Origin: Chitinibacter sp046530675
GTDB taxonomy: Bacteria; Pseudomonadota; Gammaproteobacteria; Burkholderiales; Chitinibacteraceae
Length of the DNA: 64,000 bases
Direction of reading: 5' to 3'
Assembly (NCBI RefSeq): GCF_046530675.1
Contig: NZ_CP172558.1
Coordinates: forward strand, 1,736,001 to 1,800,000
In this document: positions 16,588 to 24,786 of the stretch, piece by piece
How positions within the stretch are numbered: position 1 is the first letter of the stretch
How the letters are laid out: every line of letters starts with the position of its first letter
The notes under the pieces: generated by a model
What the model was told of the DNA's origin: nothing
Databases searched by the model: none
What the model saw: only the letters and a program-made list of their open reading frames with translations
Position numbers and translations under genes: made by a program

Positions 16588-17874
16588 TCAAATGCGCTTG
16601 CTAAAGAGTGCATAAAAGAAACCATCATGATCCGAATTCGGTAAGAGCTGACCATCAAAATGATCGGCCGGAATCTGCCGGCTATCCAGTGTTTCACGCT
16701 GTGCATCAGGATGACGCTGAGCAAAAGCGGCTGCTGATTGCTGATTTTCGGCAGGAAACACCGAGCACGTAGCGTACAGCAGTTTGCCACCGGGCGCTAC
16801 GAGCGGCCAAAGTGCATCGAGCATTTTTTCCTGCTGGCGGGCAAACTCGGCAAAATCATCGGGGCGGCGCAGCCATTTAATGTCCGGGTGGCGCCGTGCC
16901 ACGCCACTGGCCGAGCAGGGTACGTCGGCCAGAATCCGGTCAAACGGCTTGCCGTCCCACCAGCTTGCCGGCGTGCTGGCATCGGCAGCCAGAATGGTCG
17001 CCGAGAAATTAAGGCGTGCCAGATTGTCTTCAACGCGCTTGAGTCGGGTGGAGTCAGCGTCAAGCGCGCTGAGTTCAACGTCGGCCAGTTCAAGGATGTG
17101 ACCGGTTTTACCGCCGGGGGCAGCGCAGGCGTCCAATACGCGTTGTCCATCCTGAACGTCGAGCAGGTAGGCTGCCGCTTGTGCGCCCCAGTCCTGCACC
17201 GAAACCCAGCCGTCGAAAAAATGAGGCAGCTCATCAACCGATTGGGCTTTTGCCAGCTGGATACTGAACTCGCCCAGGGCTCTTGCCGCGATGCCTTGTT
17301 CGGTGAGCAAAGCCAGATATTGCGTCGCGTCGCAGTGGCGGCGGTTGATGCGTAACGTCATCGGCGGGTGTTGATTATTGGCCTGCAAAATCTGTTGCCA
17401 CTGTTTCGGGTAGGCGTTTTTCATTTCGCTCATCCACCATTTCGGATGGTTGAACTTGGCACGCTCATTTTTTTGTGCGGCGGCAACGAGTTCATCTTGC
17501 TGGCGCAAAAAGCTGCGCAGCACGGCATTGACCAGGCCTTTGCCCTTGCCTTGGCCGATTTTGGCCGCGACATTGACCGCGTGATCGACGACGGCGTGCG
17601 CACCTGCGCGGGTAAATTGCAATTGATACAGCGTTGTCAGCAACAGAACTTTCAACTCCTGCTCTTTCAGCGGCTTGCTCGCCAGAGCATTGAGCAAGGC
17701 TTCAAGCAGCCCCAGATGGCGCAATGTGCCGTAGGAAATATCCTGAATCGCGCCGCGTTGCTGTGGCGTCAAGCCGGGGTTTTGTCGCCATGTCGTACCC
17801 AGCGCTTCAGTCAGGTTTTGTCCGGCAAGTACCGAATAGACGGTTTCGCAGGCGAGGGTTTGCGTGAGTAGCAT
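16588..17874 (-). CDS. rsmB: 16S rRNA m5C967 methyltransferase RsmB
   Basis: SAM-dependent methyltransferase of 16S rRNA C967. An N-terminal NusB-like helical domain (about 1-140) precedes the catalytic domain with CAAPGGKTGHILEL (SAM binding), DVPCSASGVARRHPD (one catalytic Cys) and the second Cys in LLYATCSVFPAEN. ATG at 17874 gives MLLTQTLACE and 428 residues, the usual length; the longer upstream frame is not conserved. It lies between fmt and the DUF4390 gene, a common order. Confidence 0.95.
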   Translation of the reverse strand: MLLTQTLACETVYSVLAGQNLTEALGTTWRQNPGLTPQQRGAIQDISYGTLRHLGLLEALLNALASKPLKEQELKVLLLTTLYQLQFTRAGAHAVVDHAVNVAAKIGQGKGKGLVNAVLRSFLRQQDELVAAAQKNERAKFNHPKWWMSEMKNAYPKQWQQILQANNQHPPMTLRINRRHCDATQYLALLTEQGIAARALGEFSIQLAKAQSVDELPHFFDGWVSVQDWGAQAAAYLLDVQDGQRVLDACAAPGGKTGHILELADVELSALDADSTRLKRVEDNLARLNFSATILAADASTPASWWDGKPFDRILADVPCSASGVARRHPDIKWLRRPDDFAEFARQQEKMLDALWPLVAPGGKLLYATCSVFPAENQQSAAAFAQRHPDAQRETLDSRQIPADHFDGQLLPNSDHDGFFYALFSKRI

Positions 17875-17897
17875 GGGAGATTCCGAAGTATTTAGTG

Positions 17898-17945
17898 GGG
17901 TATTGCTATGTGGCTTAGGCTCTTTGTGCTTAGGGGTGTATACCC
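17898..17945. repeat. 48-bp variant of the paired-box palindrome at the fmt 3' end
   Basis: GGGTAT, four bases, ATGTGG, and a perfect ATACCC end, one base shorter than the other copies. Its right end supplies the last four codons (GIHP) and the stop of fmt. Confidence 0.65.
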
Positions 17946-18868
17946 TTGCCAAAAAACTCGCCTGTGTTGAGTTCGTTGCCGCTAAGAAAGGCCTGTGCGC
18001 CCAATCGTTTGCCGCCGGATTTTTGTAATTCGCTGATTTGCAATGCACCTTCGCCACAAGCGACGACAATCGCTTCTTTCTGAAGTGACAGAATTTCACC
18101 AGCCTGACCCTGACCGGCACAAGGGCTGGCTTGCCAGATTTTCAGCGGCTGACCTTGCCAGCTGGTTTGTGCACTAGGAAAGGGGTTGAATGCACGAATC
18201 ATCCGATCCAATTGAGTTGCACTCTGCGTCCAGTCGATTTGCGCTTCTTCTTTTTTCAACTTTTCGGCGTAATTCACGCCGACAGTGGGTTGAATTTGGC
18301 GCGTTGCTTGCAGTGCAGGCAAATCAGCCAGTGCAGCAACGATGGCCGCTGCGCCTTGCGTGGCCAGTTTGTCGTGCAAGGTCTGGGCATTGTCGCCGGG
18401 TAGTATCGATGTGCGATGAATGCTGAGCATGTCTCCGGTATCAAGACCCGCGTCCATCTGCATGATGGTAATGCCGGTTTCGGTGTCGCCCGCCAGAATC
18501 GCGCGCTGAATCGGCGCGGCACCGCGCCAGCGCGGCAGCAGCGAGGCATGAATGTTCAGGCAGCCAAATCGAGGCAGATCAAGTACTGCCTGAGGGAGTA
18601 TGATTCCGTAGGCGGCAACAACCATGACGTCTGCGTCAATACCCAGTAGTGGTTCCTGTTGTTCTGCACTACGCAGTTTTTCTGGCTGGTAAACGGGAAT
18701 CTGATGGTTTAACGCGACTTCCTTGACGGATGATGCAGTTAACTTCATTCCGCGGCCACTGGGTCGGTCGGGCTGGGTCAGAACAAGAGCAATGTCATGT
18801 CCGGCAGCAATCAGTGCTTCGAGTGCGCTGGCGGCAAAATCGGGTGTGCCGGCAAAAATAATTTTCAT
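17930..18868 (-). CDS. fmt: Methionyl-tRNA formyltransferase
   Basis: Formylates initiator Met-tRNA using 10-formyl-THF. Domains: N-terminal formyltransferase (FAGTPDFAASALEAL at the start; LNIHASLLPRWRGAAPIQRAI with the catalytic His-Asn region; GDTETGITIMQMDAGLDTGD) and C-terminal OB-like tRNA-binding domain. 312 residues. It follows def on the same strand after 142 bp. The last four residues and the stop codon come from a 48-bp palindrome of the paired-box family. Confidence 0.96.
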   Translation of the reverse strand: MKIIFAGTPDFAASALEALIAAGHDIALVLTQPDRPSGRGMKLTASSVKEVALNHQIPVYQPEKLRSAEQQEPLLGIDADVMVVAAYGIILPQAVLDLPRFGCLNIHASLLPRWRGAAPIQRAILAGDTETGITIMQMDAGLDTGDMLSIHRTSILPGDNAQTLHDKLATQGAAAIVAALADLPALQATRQIQPTVGVNYAEKLKKEEAQIDWTQSATQLDRMIRAFNPFPSAQTSWQGQPLKIWQASPCAGQGQAGEILSLQKEAIVVACGEGALQISELQKSGGKRLGAQAFLSGNELNTGEFFGKGIHP

Positions 18869-18938
18869 GGCGTACGAGGTGTGCAGAGTGAGGTTGGGTG
18901 AAGCTATCGCGCGAAAGGGCGTCGCAGCTTAATTAATA

Positions 18939-18991
18939 AACCCAAGGTTTCACGCTGCTTTGCGCCTTGCGTGACGAGGGGGCCTTGGGTT
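18939..18991. repeat. Imperfect palindrome between def and fmt
   Basis: Outer arms AACCCAAGG and CCTTGGGTT flank inner TTCACGC and GCGTGAC segments. It could be a REP-like sequence or an mRNA hairpin between the two genes. There is no T run. Confidence 0.6.
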
Positions 18992-19010
18992 ACCGCTATT
19001 GTTTAGTTAC

Positions 19011-19508
19011 TTACATCGCTTTGCGTTTTTTGAGCTTTTGCATGATGCGGTTTAATTTCAGCCGGGATAGTTTTTCGACAAAAACTTTGCCATTCAGATG
19101 ATCGATTTCATGCTGGATGCAGATCGCGAGCAGGCCGCCGGTATCGATTTCAAACGGTTTGCCGTCACGATCAAGTGCTTTAACCTTGATGTGCTCGGCG
19201 CGATCAACTTCTTCATAAATACCGGGAACCGACAGGCAGCCTTCTTCATAAGTGGTGATGCCATCCATTGCGATGATTTCCGGATTAATCAGAACCAGCA
19301 AATCATCTTTGCTTTCGGAAATATCAATGACGACCAATCGTTTGTGAAAGTCGACCTGAGTGGCGGCCAAGCCAATACCGGGTGCCGCGTACATGGTTTC
19401 GGCCATATCGTTGATTTGGCGTTGTAAAGCCGCATCAAATTCAGTGATGGGTTGCGCGACTGTGTGCAAACGCTCGTCGGGGTAGTGCAGAATATTGAGA
19501 ATTGCCAT
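19011..19508 (-). CDS. def: Peptide deformylase
   Basis: Metalloenzyme removing the formyl group from nascent proteins. All three signature motifs are present: GIGLAATQV (about 45-53), EGCLSVP with the metal Cys, and QHEIDHLNG with the two metal His and catalytic Glu. 165 residues. It pairs with fmt downstream and is divergent from the LysM gene, sharing a 170-bp promoter region. Confidence 0.97.
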   Translation of the reverse strand: MAILNILHYPDERLHTVAQPITEFDAALQRQINDMAETMYAAPGIGLAATQVDFHKRLVVIDISESKDDLLVLINPEIIAMDGITTYEEGCLSVPGIYEEVDRAEHIKVKALDRDGKPFEIDTGGLLAICIQHEIDHLNGKVFVEKLSRLKLNRIMQKLKKRKAM

Positions 19509-19677
19509 ATTTGCTTGCTAGACCAAAAGTTTGTGATGCAGAATGGGTTAATAATATTGCTTAAGCTTAATTCATCATATAGAAATTTGAATAGAACGGT
19601 TGATTCGTTCGATCTATCCAAATTCAAAATTTGCTTGCTGGCGCTACAACAATTGCGGCGGGAACTGGGCTCACACT

Positions 19678-20748
19678 ATGCGTAAATCAATTATATCCTT
19701 TCTTTTGCTCGCCGGTTTTGTGTCCGGTTCCGTCGTTGCCGATGAGCTCAAACTTGCTGACAATGCGCCAGACAGTTATGTCGTCGTCAAGGGGGATACG
19801 CTTTGGGATATTTCGGGCAAATTTTTGAAGCAACCGTGGCGCTGGCCGGAAATTTGGCGCTTAAATAAGGCTGAAATCAAAAACCCGCACTGGATTTACC
19901 CGGGTGACGTCATTGTACTGGGTAGTTGTGATGGCAAACCATGTTTGCGACTGCTCAAGAACACAAAAGCTGACGGACGTAATGGCTCCGGCAAATTAAG
20001 CCCCCGCGTTCGCGTTTCTCCGCTGGAGGGAGATGCAACACCAAGTATTGCACTCTCTTCGATTGAGCCGTTTTTGTATAAACCGTTGATTATGGATATG
20101 GCGACCTTCAAGGCAGCTCCGCGCATTGCCGCGGGTCCTGATGATCGGGTCATGTATACAGCAGGTGATCAGATTTATGCTGTGGGTTTGCCTGAAGCCG
20201 AGTCCGGAGATACTTTCCAGGTTTTCCGTCAAGGCAAGGAAATAATGGATCCGGATAATCCCAAACAATTTTTGGGGATGGAAGTCAATTATTTGGGTGA
20301 TGTGCGCGTACATCGTTCGGGCGATGTGGTCACACTGAAAGTGGTTTCTGCTTTCCGGGAAATTCAAATCGGTGATCGCATGGTAAAAACGCCGGAAAGG
20401 AATTTCCTCAATTATGCACCGCACCTGCCGGTGGAAACGATTACCGGCAAAGTGGCGTCAACCTATGCAGGTGTTGTGGATGTCGGTTCGCTAATGACCT
20501 TGGTGATCAACAAAGGGGCACTGGACGGTGTTGATGTCGGAACGGTCTTCTTTGGTTATAAAGCACCACGTTCGATTGCCAAAGAAGACAAGTCTGAACC
20601 GGACCGGATTACGCCACCAATCAAGAGTGCCAATCTGTTTGTGTACCGCGTATTTCCGAATCTGTCCTATGCCTTGGTGCTAGATAGTACTATGCCAGTT
20701 AATGTCGGTGATGCCGCAATTGCAGAGGCGGCAACGCCTGCGGAGTAG
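19678..20748 (+). CDS. Secreted LysM-domain protein
   Basis: A 356-residue exported protein with signal peptide (MRKSIISFLLLAGFVSG, cleavage near VVA/DE) and one LysM peptidoglycan-binding domain at about 35-85 (YVVVKGDTLWDISGKFLKQP ends in its core). The rest has no recognised catalytic motif. ATG at 19678 is chosen because it starts the signal peptide; the upstream in-frame extension is not signal-like. LysM genes divergent from def and next to dprA are common in betaproteobacteria, but the function is unknown. Confidence 0.88.
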   Translation: MRKSIISFLLLAGFVSGSVVADELKLADNAPDSYVVVKGDTLWDISGKFLKQPWRWPEIWRLNKAEIKNPHWIYPGDVIVLGSCDGKPCLRLLKNTKADGRNGSGKLSPRVRVSPLEGDATPSIALSSIEPFLYKPLIMDMATFKAAPRIAAGPDDRVMYTAGDQIYAVGLPEAESGDTFQVFRQGKEIMDPDNPKQFLGMEVNYLGDVRVHRSGDVVTLKVVSAFREIQIGDRMVKTPERNFLNYAPHLPVETITGKVASTYAGVVDVGSLMTLVINKGALDGVDVGTVFFGYKAPRSIAKEDKSEPDRITPPIKSANLFVYRVFPNLSYALVLDSTMPVNVGDAAIAEAATPAE

Positions 20749-20751
20749 GGT

Positions 20752-21870
20752 GTGCACGATGAATTGATCGCTTGGCTGCGCCTGAGTCTGGTTCAAGGCT
20801 TGGGCGCTCGCGGGCAAATTCAACTACTACGGGCTCTGGGTGAGCCCGTAGTTATTTTAGGTTGCAAGCAAGATATTCTTGCGCAATATGTGCCGATGAA
20901 GGTGGCCGGGGCAATCTGTGCAGCTGCAAATGCAGGTATTACACCGCAGATCGAAGCTACGCTTAACTGGCTTGAACAACCCAATCACTATATTTTGACG
21001 CTGGCTGATGAGCGTTACCCCAAGAAGCTGCTAGAGCTGCCAGACCCTCCAGTTGTTTTGTATGCCAAAGGCGATTTGAGCTGGCTTGATCGCCCTGCTA
21101 TTGCGATTGTCGGCAGTCGTAATGCAAGCCCGCAAGGTATTCAGAATGCCCAGTCTTTTGCAAAACACCTGTCTTTGCAGGGCGTCACTATCGTCAGCGG
21201 ACTGGCCAGCGGAATTGATGCCGCAGCACATCGCGGCGGTCTGGATGGACAAGGTTCCAGTATTGCTGTTGTGGGGACTGGGCTGGATCGTGTCTATCCG
21301 GCGAGCAATCGGGATCTGGCGCATCAATTGGCCGATCAGGGTTTGATTTTGTCCGAGTTTGCCATCGGTTCGCCACCCAAGGCCGAACATTTTCCTTTGC
21401 GTAACCGCTTGATTGCAGCACTGGGTCTGGGTTGTCTGGTTGTGGAGGCTGCAATGGGAAGCGGTTCACTAATTACCGCTCGTCAGTCGCTTGAGCTGGG
21501 GCGTGAAGTGTTTGCTATTCCCGGCTCAATTCACTCCTCCCTTGCCAAAGGCTGTCACCATTTGATTAAAAATGGCGCAAAACTGGTCGAATCCGGTATC
21601 GATATTTTTGAGGAGCTTGCTGCTCCGCTTTCCTTGTTTGATTTGCCCGAAGGGGCCGCTGCATTAAGCAAAAAGAGTCCCGGAAAGCCCGGAGATGAAG
21701 ACCCGATTTTAAGCAAAATCGGTTGGGAGCCGATTGATTTTGATTCGTTGATTGAGCTTACTGGCTTGACTAGCGAGGCGCTGTGCGCGATTCTGTTGGG
21801 TTTGGAATTAGAAGGACAGCTTTCCTGCCTGCCTGGTAATCGTTATCAAAGGCTCGCAGGTGCTGGATAA
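20752..21870 (+). CDS. dprA: DNA-processing protein DprA
   Basis: Binds incoming single-stranded DNA during natural transformation and loads RecA. The Rossmann-like core is clear: VGSRNASPQG, SGLASGIDAAAHRGGL, VVGTGLDRVYPASN and GSGSLITARQSLE. A C-terminal winged-helix segment (about 310-370) follows. The start is GTG, since no in-frame ATG is nearby. It lies three bases after the LysM stop and eight before smg. With comEA in this window it suggests competence. Confidence 0.95.
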   Translation: MHDELIAWLRLSLVQGLGARGQIQLLRALGEPVVILGCKQDILAQYVPMKVAGAICAAANAGITPQIEATLNWLEQPNHYILTLADERYPKKLLELPDPPVVLYAKGDLSWLDRPAIAIVGSRNASPQGIQNAQSFAKHLSLQGVTIVSGLASGIDAAAHRGGLDGQGSSIAVVGTGLDRVYPASNRDLAHQLADQGLILSEFAIGSPPKAEHFPLRNRLIAALGLGCLVVEAAMGSGSLITARQSLELGREVFAIPGSIHSSLAKGCHHLIKNGAKLVESGIDIFEELAAPLSLFDLPEGAAALSKKSPGKPGDEDPILSKIGWEPIDFDSLIELTGLTSEALCAILLGLELEGQLSCLPGNRYQRLAGAG

Positions 21871-21878
21871 ACCCGATT

Positions 21879-22337
21879 ATGCTTGAAGTACTGGCTTATC
21901 TGTTTGAACAATTTTATAACGCGGACGGCTTGCCCGATGTGTCGCAGCTGGCCAAAAAATTGTCTCTGGCTGGTTTTGAAGGTGAAGATATTCACGATGC
22001 GCTAGCATGGCTGGGTGAACTCAAACAAATTGATGTAGCACCCTATCGCGCACTTGATGATTTAAAAACAGAACTGCGCAGTTTGCAGCCAATCGAATTG
22101 GCTCGTTTTAGTGATGAAGCCGCCGAATTTATTTTTTCACTCGATGCAACTCGCATCCTGAGCCCAGGCGAGCGCGAACTGGTGTTAGATCGCGTCTGGC
22201 GCGAGCCGGAGGGAGAAGTCAGTTGCGAGCGTATCAAACTGATTGTGTTAATGGTGATTTGGCAAAAGCGTGATGGATTGTCTAATCTCCTGATCGAAGA
22301 CCTGCTCTTTGGCCGTGATGGCGCTGCATTGCACTAA
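21879..22337 (+). CDS. smg: Smg protein (DUF494)
   Basis: A 152-residue acidic protein of the Smg/DUF494 family, recognisable from MLEVLAYLFEQFYNAD at the start and its position between dprA and topA. The molecular function is not established. It is a short distance after dprA and before topA on the same strand. Confidence 0.9.
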   Translation: MLEVLAYLFEQFYNADGLPDVSQLAKKLSLAGFEGEDIHDALAWLGELKQIDVAPYRALDDLKTELRSLQPIELARFSDEAAEFIFSLDATRILSPGERELVLDRVWREPEGEVSCERIKLIVLMVIWQKRDGLSNLLIEDLLFGRDGAALH

Positions 22338-22394
22338 TGCCGCGTGCGCTTGAAGAATACTCAAACCTATTGAATTCATACTGAACGGGGAACC

Positions 22395-24689
22395 ATGCCC
22401 GCAAATCTCTTAATCGTAGAGTCGCCGTCAAAAGCGAAAACACTGCAAAAATACTTGGGCAAAGATTTCCAGATCTTGGCCTCTTATGGTCACGTGCGCG
22501 GTTTAGTGCGCAAAAGCGGTTCGGTTGATCCCGAACATGACTTCAAAATGAAGTACCAAGTCATCGACAAAAATAAAAAACATGTCGATGCCATTTGTGA
22601 AGCAGTCGAGAAGGCCGATAACGTCTACCTCGCATCCGATCCGGACCGTGAAGGTGAAGCGATTTCCTGGCATATTCTGGAAATTTTGAAAGCGAAAAAA
22701 CTGCTTAAGCCTGAAAAACAGTTCAAGCGGGTTGTGTTTCACGAAATTACCGAATCGGCCGTTCTGAATGCAGTAGCGAACCCGCGCGATCTGGATTTCA
22801 ATCTGGTCAATGCCCAACAAGCACGCAGCGCGCTCGATTATCTGGTTGGCTTTAATCTATCACCGCTGCTGTGGCGCAAAGTCCGCACCGGTCTGTCGGC
22901 TGGTCGCGTACAAAGTCCGGCTTTGCGTCTGATTTGTGAGCGAGAGATTGAAATTCGTGCGTTTAACGCGCAGGAGTATTGGACGATTCATCTCGATACC
23001 AAAAAAGGCCGCAGTAAAGTGGCTGCCAAGTTGACGACTTGGCAGGGCAAGAAACTCGATCAGTTTGATATTCCGAACGAAGCTGAACAAACGACCATTC
23101 TGAGTGGTCTGGCCGGCAAAGAAGCCGTCGTTCATGCGGTAGAAAAGAAAAAGAAATCGCGCAGCCCGGCTGCACCATTTACGACTTCAACGCTGCAACA
23201 AGAATCGGTGCGCAAACTTGGTTTTACCACTGATAGAGCGATGCGTACCGCGCAATCGCTGTACGAAGGTGTCAATCTTGGTGGCGAAACGGTTGGTTTG
23301 ATCACGTATATGCGTACTGACTCGGTCGCCTTGTCGAATGATGCGCTGGCCGAAATTCGCGAGTATATTTCGAGCAACTTCGACAAAGACTATCTGCCAA
23401 ACGCGCCAATTACCTACAAAAACAAAGCCAAAAATGCACAGGAAGCGCACGAGGCGATCCGGCCAACGTCGATCCTGCGCACGCCAGAATCGGTCAAAAC
23501 CTTTTTGTCGCCAGAGCAATTCAAACTCTATCAAATGATCTGGAAGCGCACTTTATCGTGCCAGATGACCCCGGCCAAGTTTGATACCGTTGCCGTTGAT
23601 ATTGCCGTTGGCAGCCCGGAAAATCTGTTCCGTGCTACGGGTCAGACTCTGGTTTTCCCCGGCTTTATCGCCGTGTATCAGGAGGACGCCGACGACGTTG
23701 AAGACGATGAAGACGAAGCACGTCTGCCAGTCTTGAACGAAGGTGACGCGCTGCCGGTTGAAAAAATCTTTGGCGAACAGCACTTCACACAACCGCCACC
23801 GCGCTTTACCGAGGCGAGCTTGGTGAAATCGCTTGAAGAGTTCGGTATTGGCCGTCCATCAACGTATGCGTCGATTATTTACACGCTGAAAGATCGTGAA
23901 TACGTCATTCTGGACAAAAAACGTTTTACGCCGACCGATACCGGCGAAGTGGTGAATAAATTCCTCACCGAGCATTTCACGCAATACGTTGATTACAATT
24001 TCACCGCCAAGCTTGAAGACAAGCTCGATGAAATTTCGACCGGTTCGCGCGAATGGGTGCCAGTGCTCGACGAATTCTGGAAAAAATTCCACAAGCAAGT
24101 CGAGGATAAGCAAGCCTTGTCACGCGCCGAAGTGACACACGAGGCGATGGACGAAGTTTGTCCGAAATGTGGCAAGCACAATCTGTCGATCCGTCTGGGG
24201 CGTCGTGGCCGTTTTATTAGTTGTAGTTCATACCCGGAATGCGATTACACGCGTAATATTGGCGACGATCCAAATGCTGCGCCGCTTGAGCCTGAAGTCG
24301 TTCCTGATCGAACCTGCCCGAAATGCGAATCACCATTGCATATCAAAGTCGGACGTTATGGCAAGTTTATCGGTTGCTCCAACTATCCGAAGTGCAAGCA
24401 CATTGAACCGCTGGAAAAACCAAAAGACACCGGCATTGAATGTCCTGAATGTCACAAGGGTAGCCTGATTGAGCGCAAGAGCCGGTATGGCAAGATGTTC
24501 TACTCATGCAATACCTACCCGGATTGCAAGTATGCGACGTGGAATCCGCCGATAGCTGAAGCTTGCCCGCAATGTAAATGGCCGATTATGACGGTCAAGG
24601 TCACCAAGCGCCGTGGAACGGAAAAAGTCTGTCCGCAAAAAGAATGCGGTTATAGTGAAGTGCTGATACCGCCTGCTCCGAAAGAGTAA
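22395..24689 (+). CDS. topA: DNA topoisomerase I
   Basis: Type IA topoisomerase relaxing negative supercoils. N-terminal Toprim domain (LLIVESPSKAKTLQKYLG; DPDREGEAISWHI), catalytic Tyr about Y305 in LITYMRTDS, then GRPSTYASII. The C-terminus carries four Cys4 zinc-ribbon modules starting CPKCGK, CPKCES, CPECHK and CPQCKW, the last with a wider spacing. An acidic insert (DADDVEDDEDEA) lies near residue 435. 764 residues, usual for proteobacteria with several zinc modules. Own terminator downstream. Confidence 0.97.
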   Translation: MPANLLIVESPSKAKTLQKYLGKDFQILASYGHVRGLVRKSGSVDPEHDFKMKYQVIDKNKKHVDAICEAVEKADNVYLASDPDREGEAISWHILEILKAKKLLKPEKQFKRVVFHEITESAVLNAVANPRDLDFNLVNAQQARSALDYLVGFNLSPLLWRKVRTGLSAGRVQSPALRLICEREIEIRAFNAQEYWTIHLDTKKGRSKVAAKLTTWQGKKLDQFDIPNEAEQTTILSGLAGKEAVVHAVEKKKKSRSPAAPFTTSTLQQESVRKLGFTTDRAMRTAQSLYEGVNLGGETVGLITYMRTDSVALSNDALAEIREYISSNFDKDYLPNAPITYKNKAKNAQEAHEAIRPTSILRTPESVKTFLSPEQFKLYQMIWKRTLSCQMTPAKFDTVAVDIAVGSPENLFRATGQTLVFPGFIAVYQEDADDVEDDEDEARLPVLNEGDALPVEKIFGEQHFTQPPPRFTEASLVKSLEEFGIGRPSTYASIIYTLKDREYVILDKKRFTPTDTGEVVNKFLTEHFTQYVDYNFTAKLEDKLDEISTGSREWVPVLDEFWKKFHKQVEDKQALSRAEVTHEAMDEVCPKCGKHNLSIRLGRRGRFISCSSYPECDYTRNIGDDPNAAPLEPEVVPDRTCPKCESPLHIKVGRYGKFIGCSNYPKCKHIEPLEKPKDTGIECPECHKGSLIERKSRYGKMFYSCNTYPDCKYATWNPPIAEACPQCKWPIMTVKVTKRRGTEKVCPQKECGYSEVLIPPAPKE

Positions 24690-24710
24690 GGTTTGCAGCT
24701 TGAGCGATTG

Positions 24711-24740
24711 AAACGGGAATTCGACAGAATTCCCGTTTTT
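24711..24740 (+). terminator. Terminator of topA
   Basis: An 11-bp stem AAACGGGAATT/AATTCCCGTTT is followed by a T run, 21 bases past the topA stop. Confidence 0.9.
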
Positions 24741-24786
24741 ACTTGCACTGTTTTTGTCTGACATTTTAATGTCTTGAGGTTGTCCT

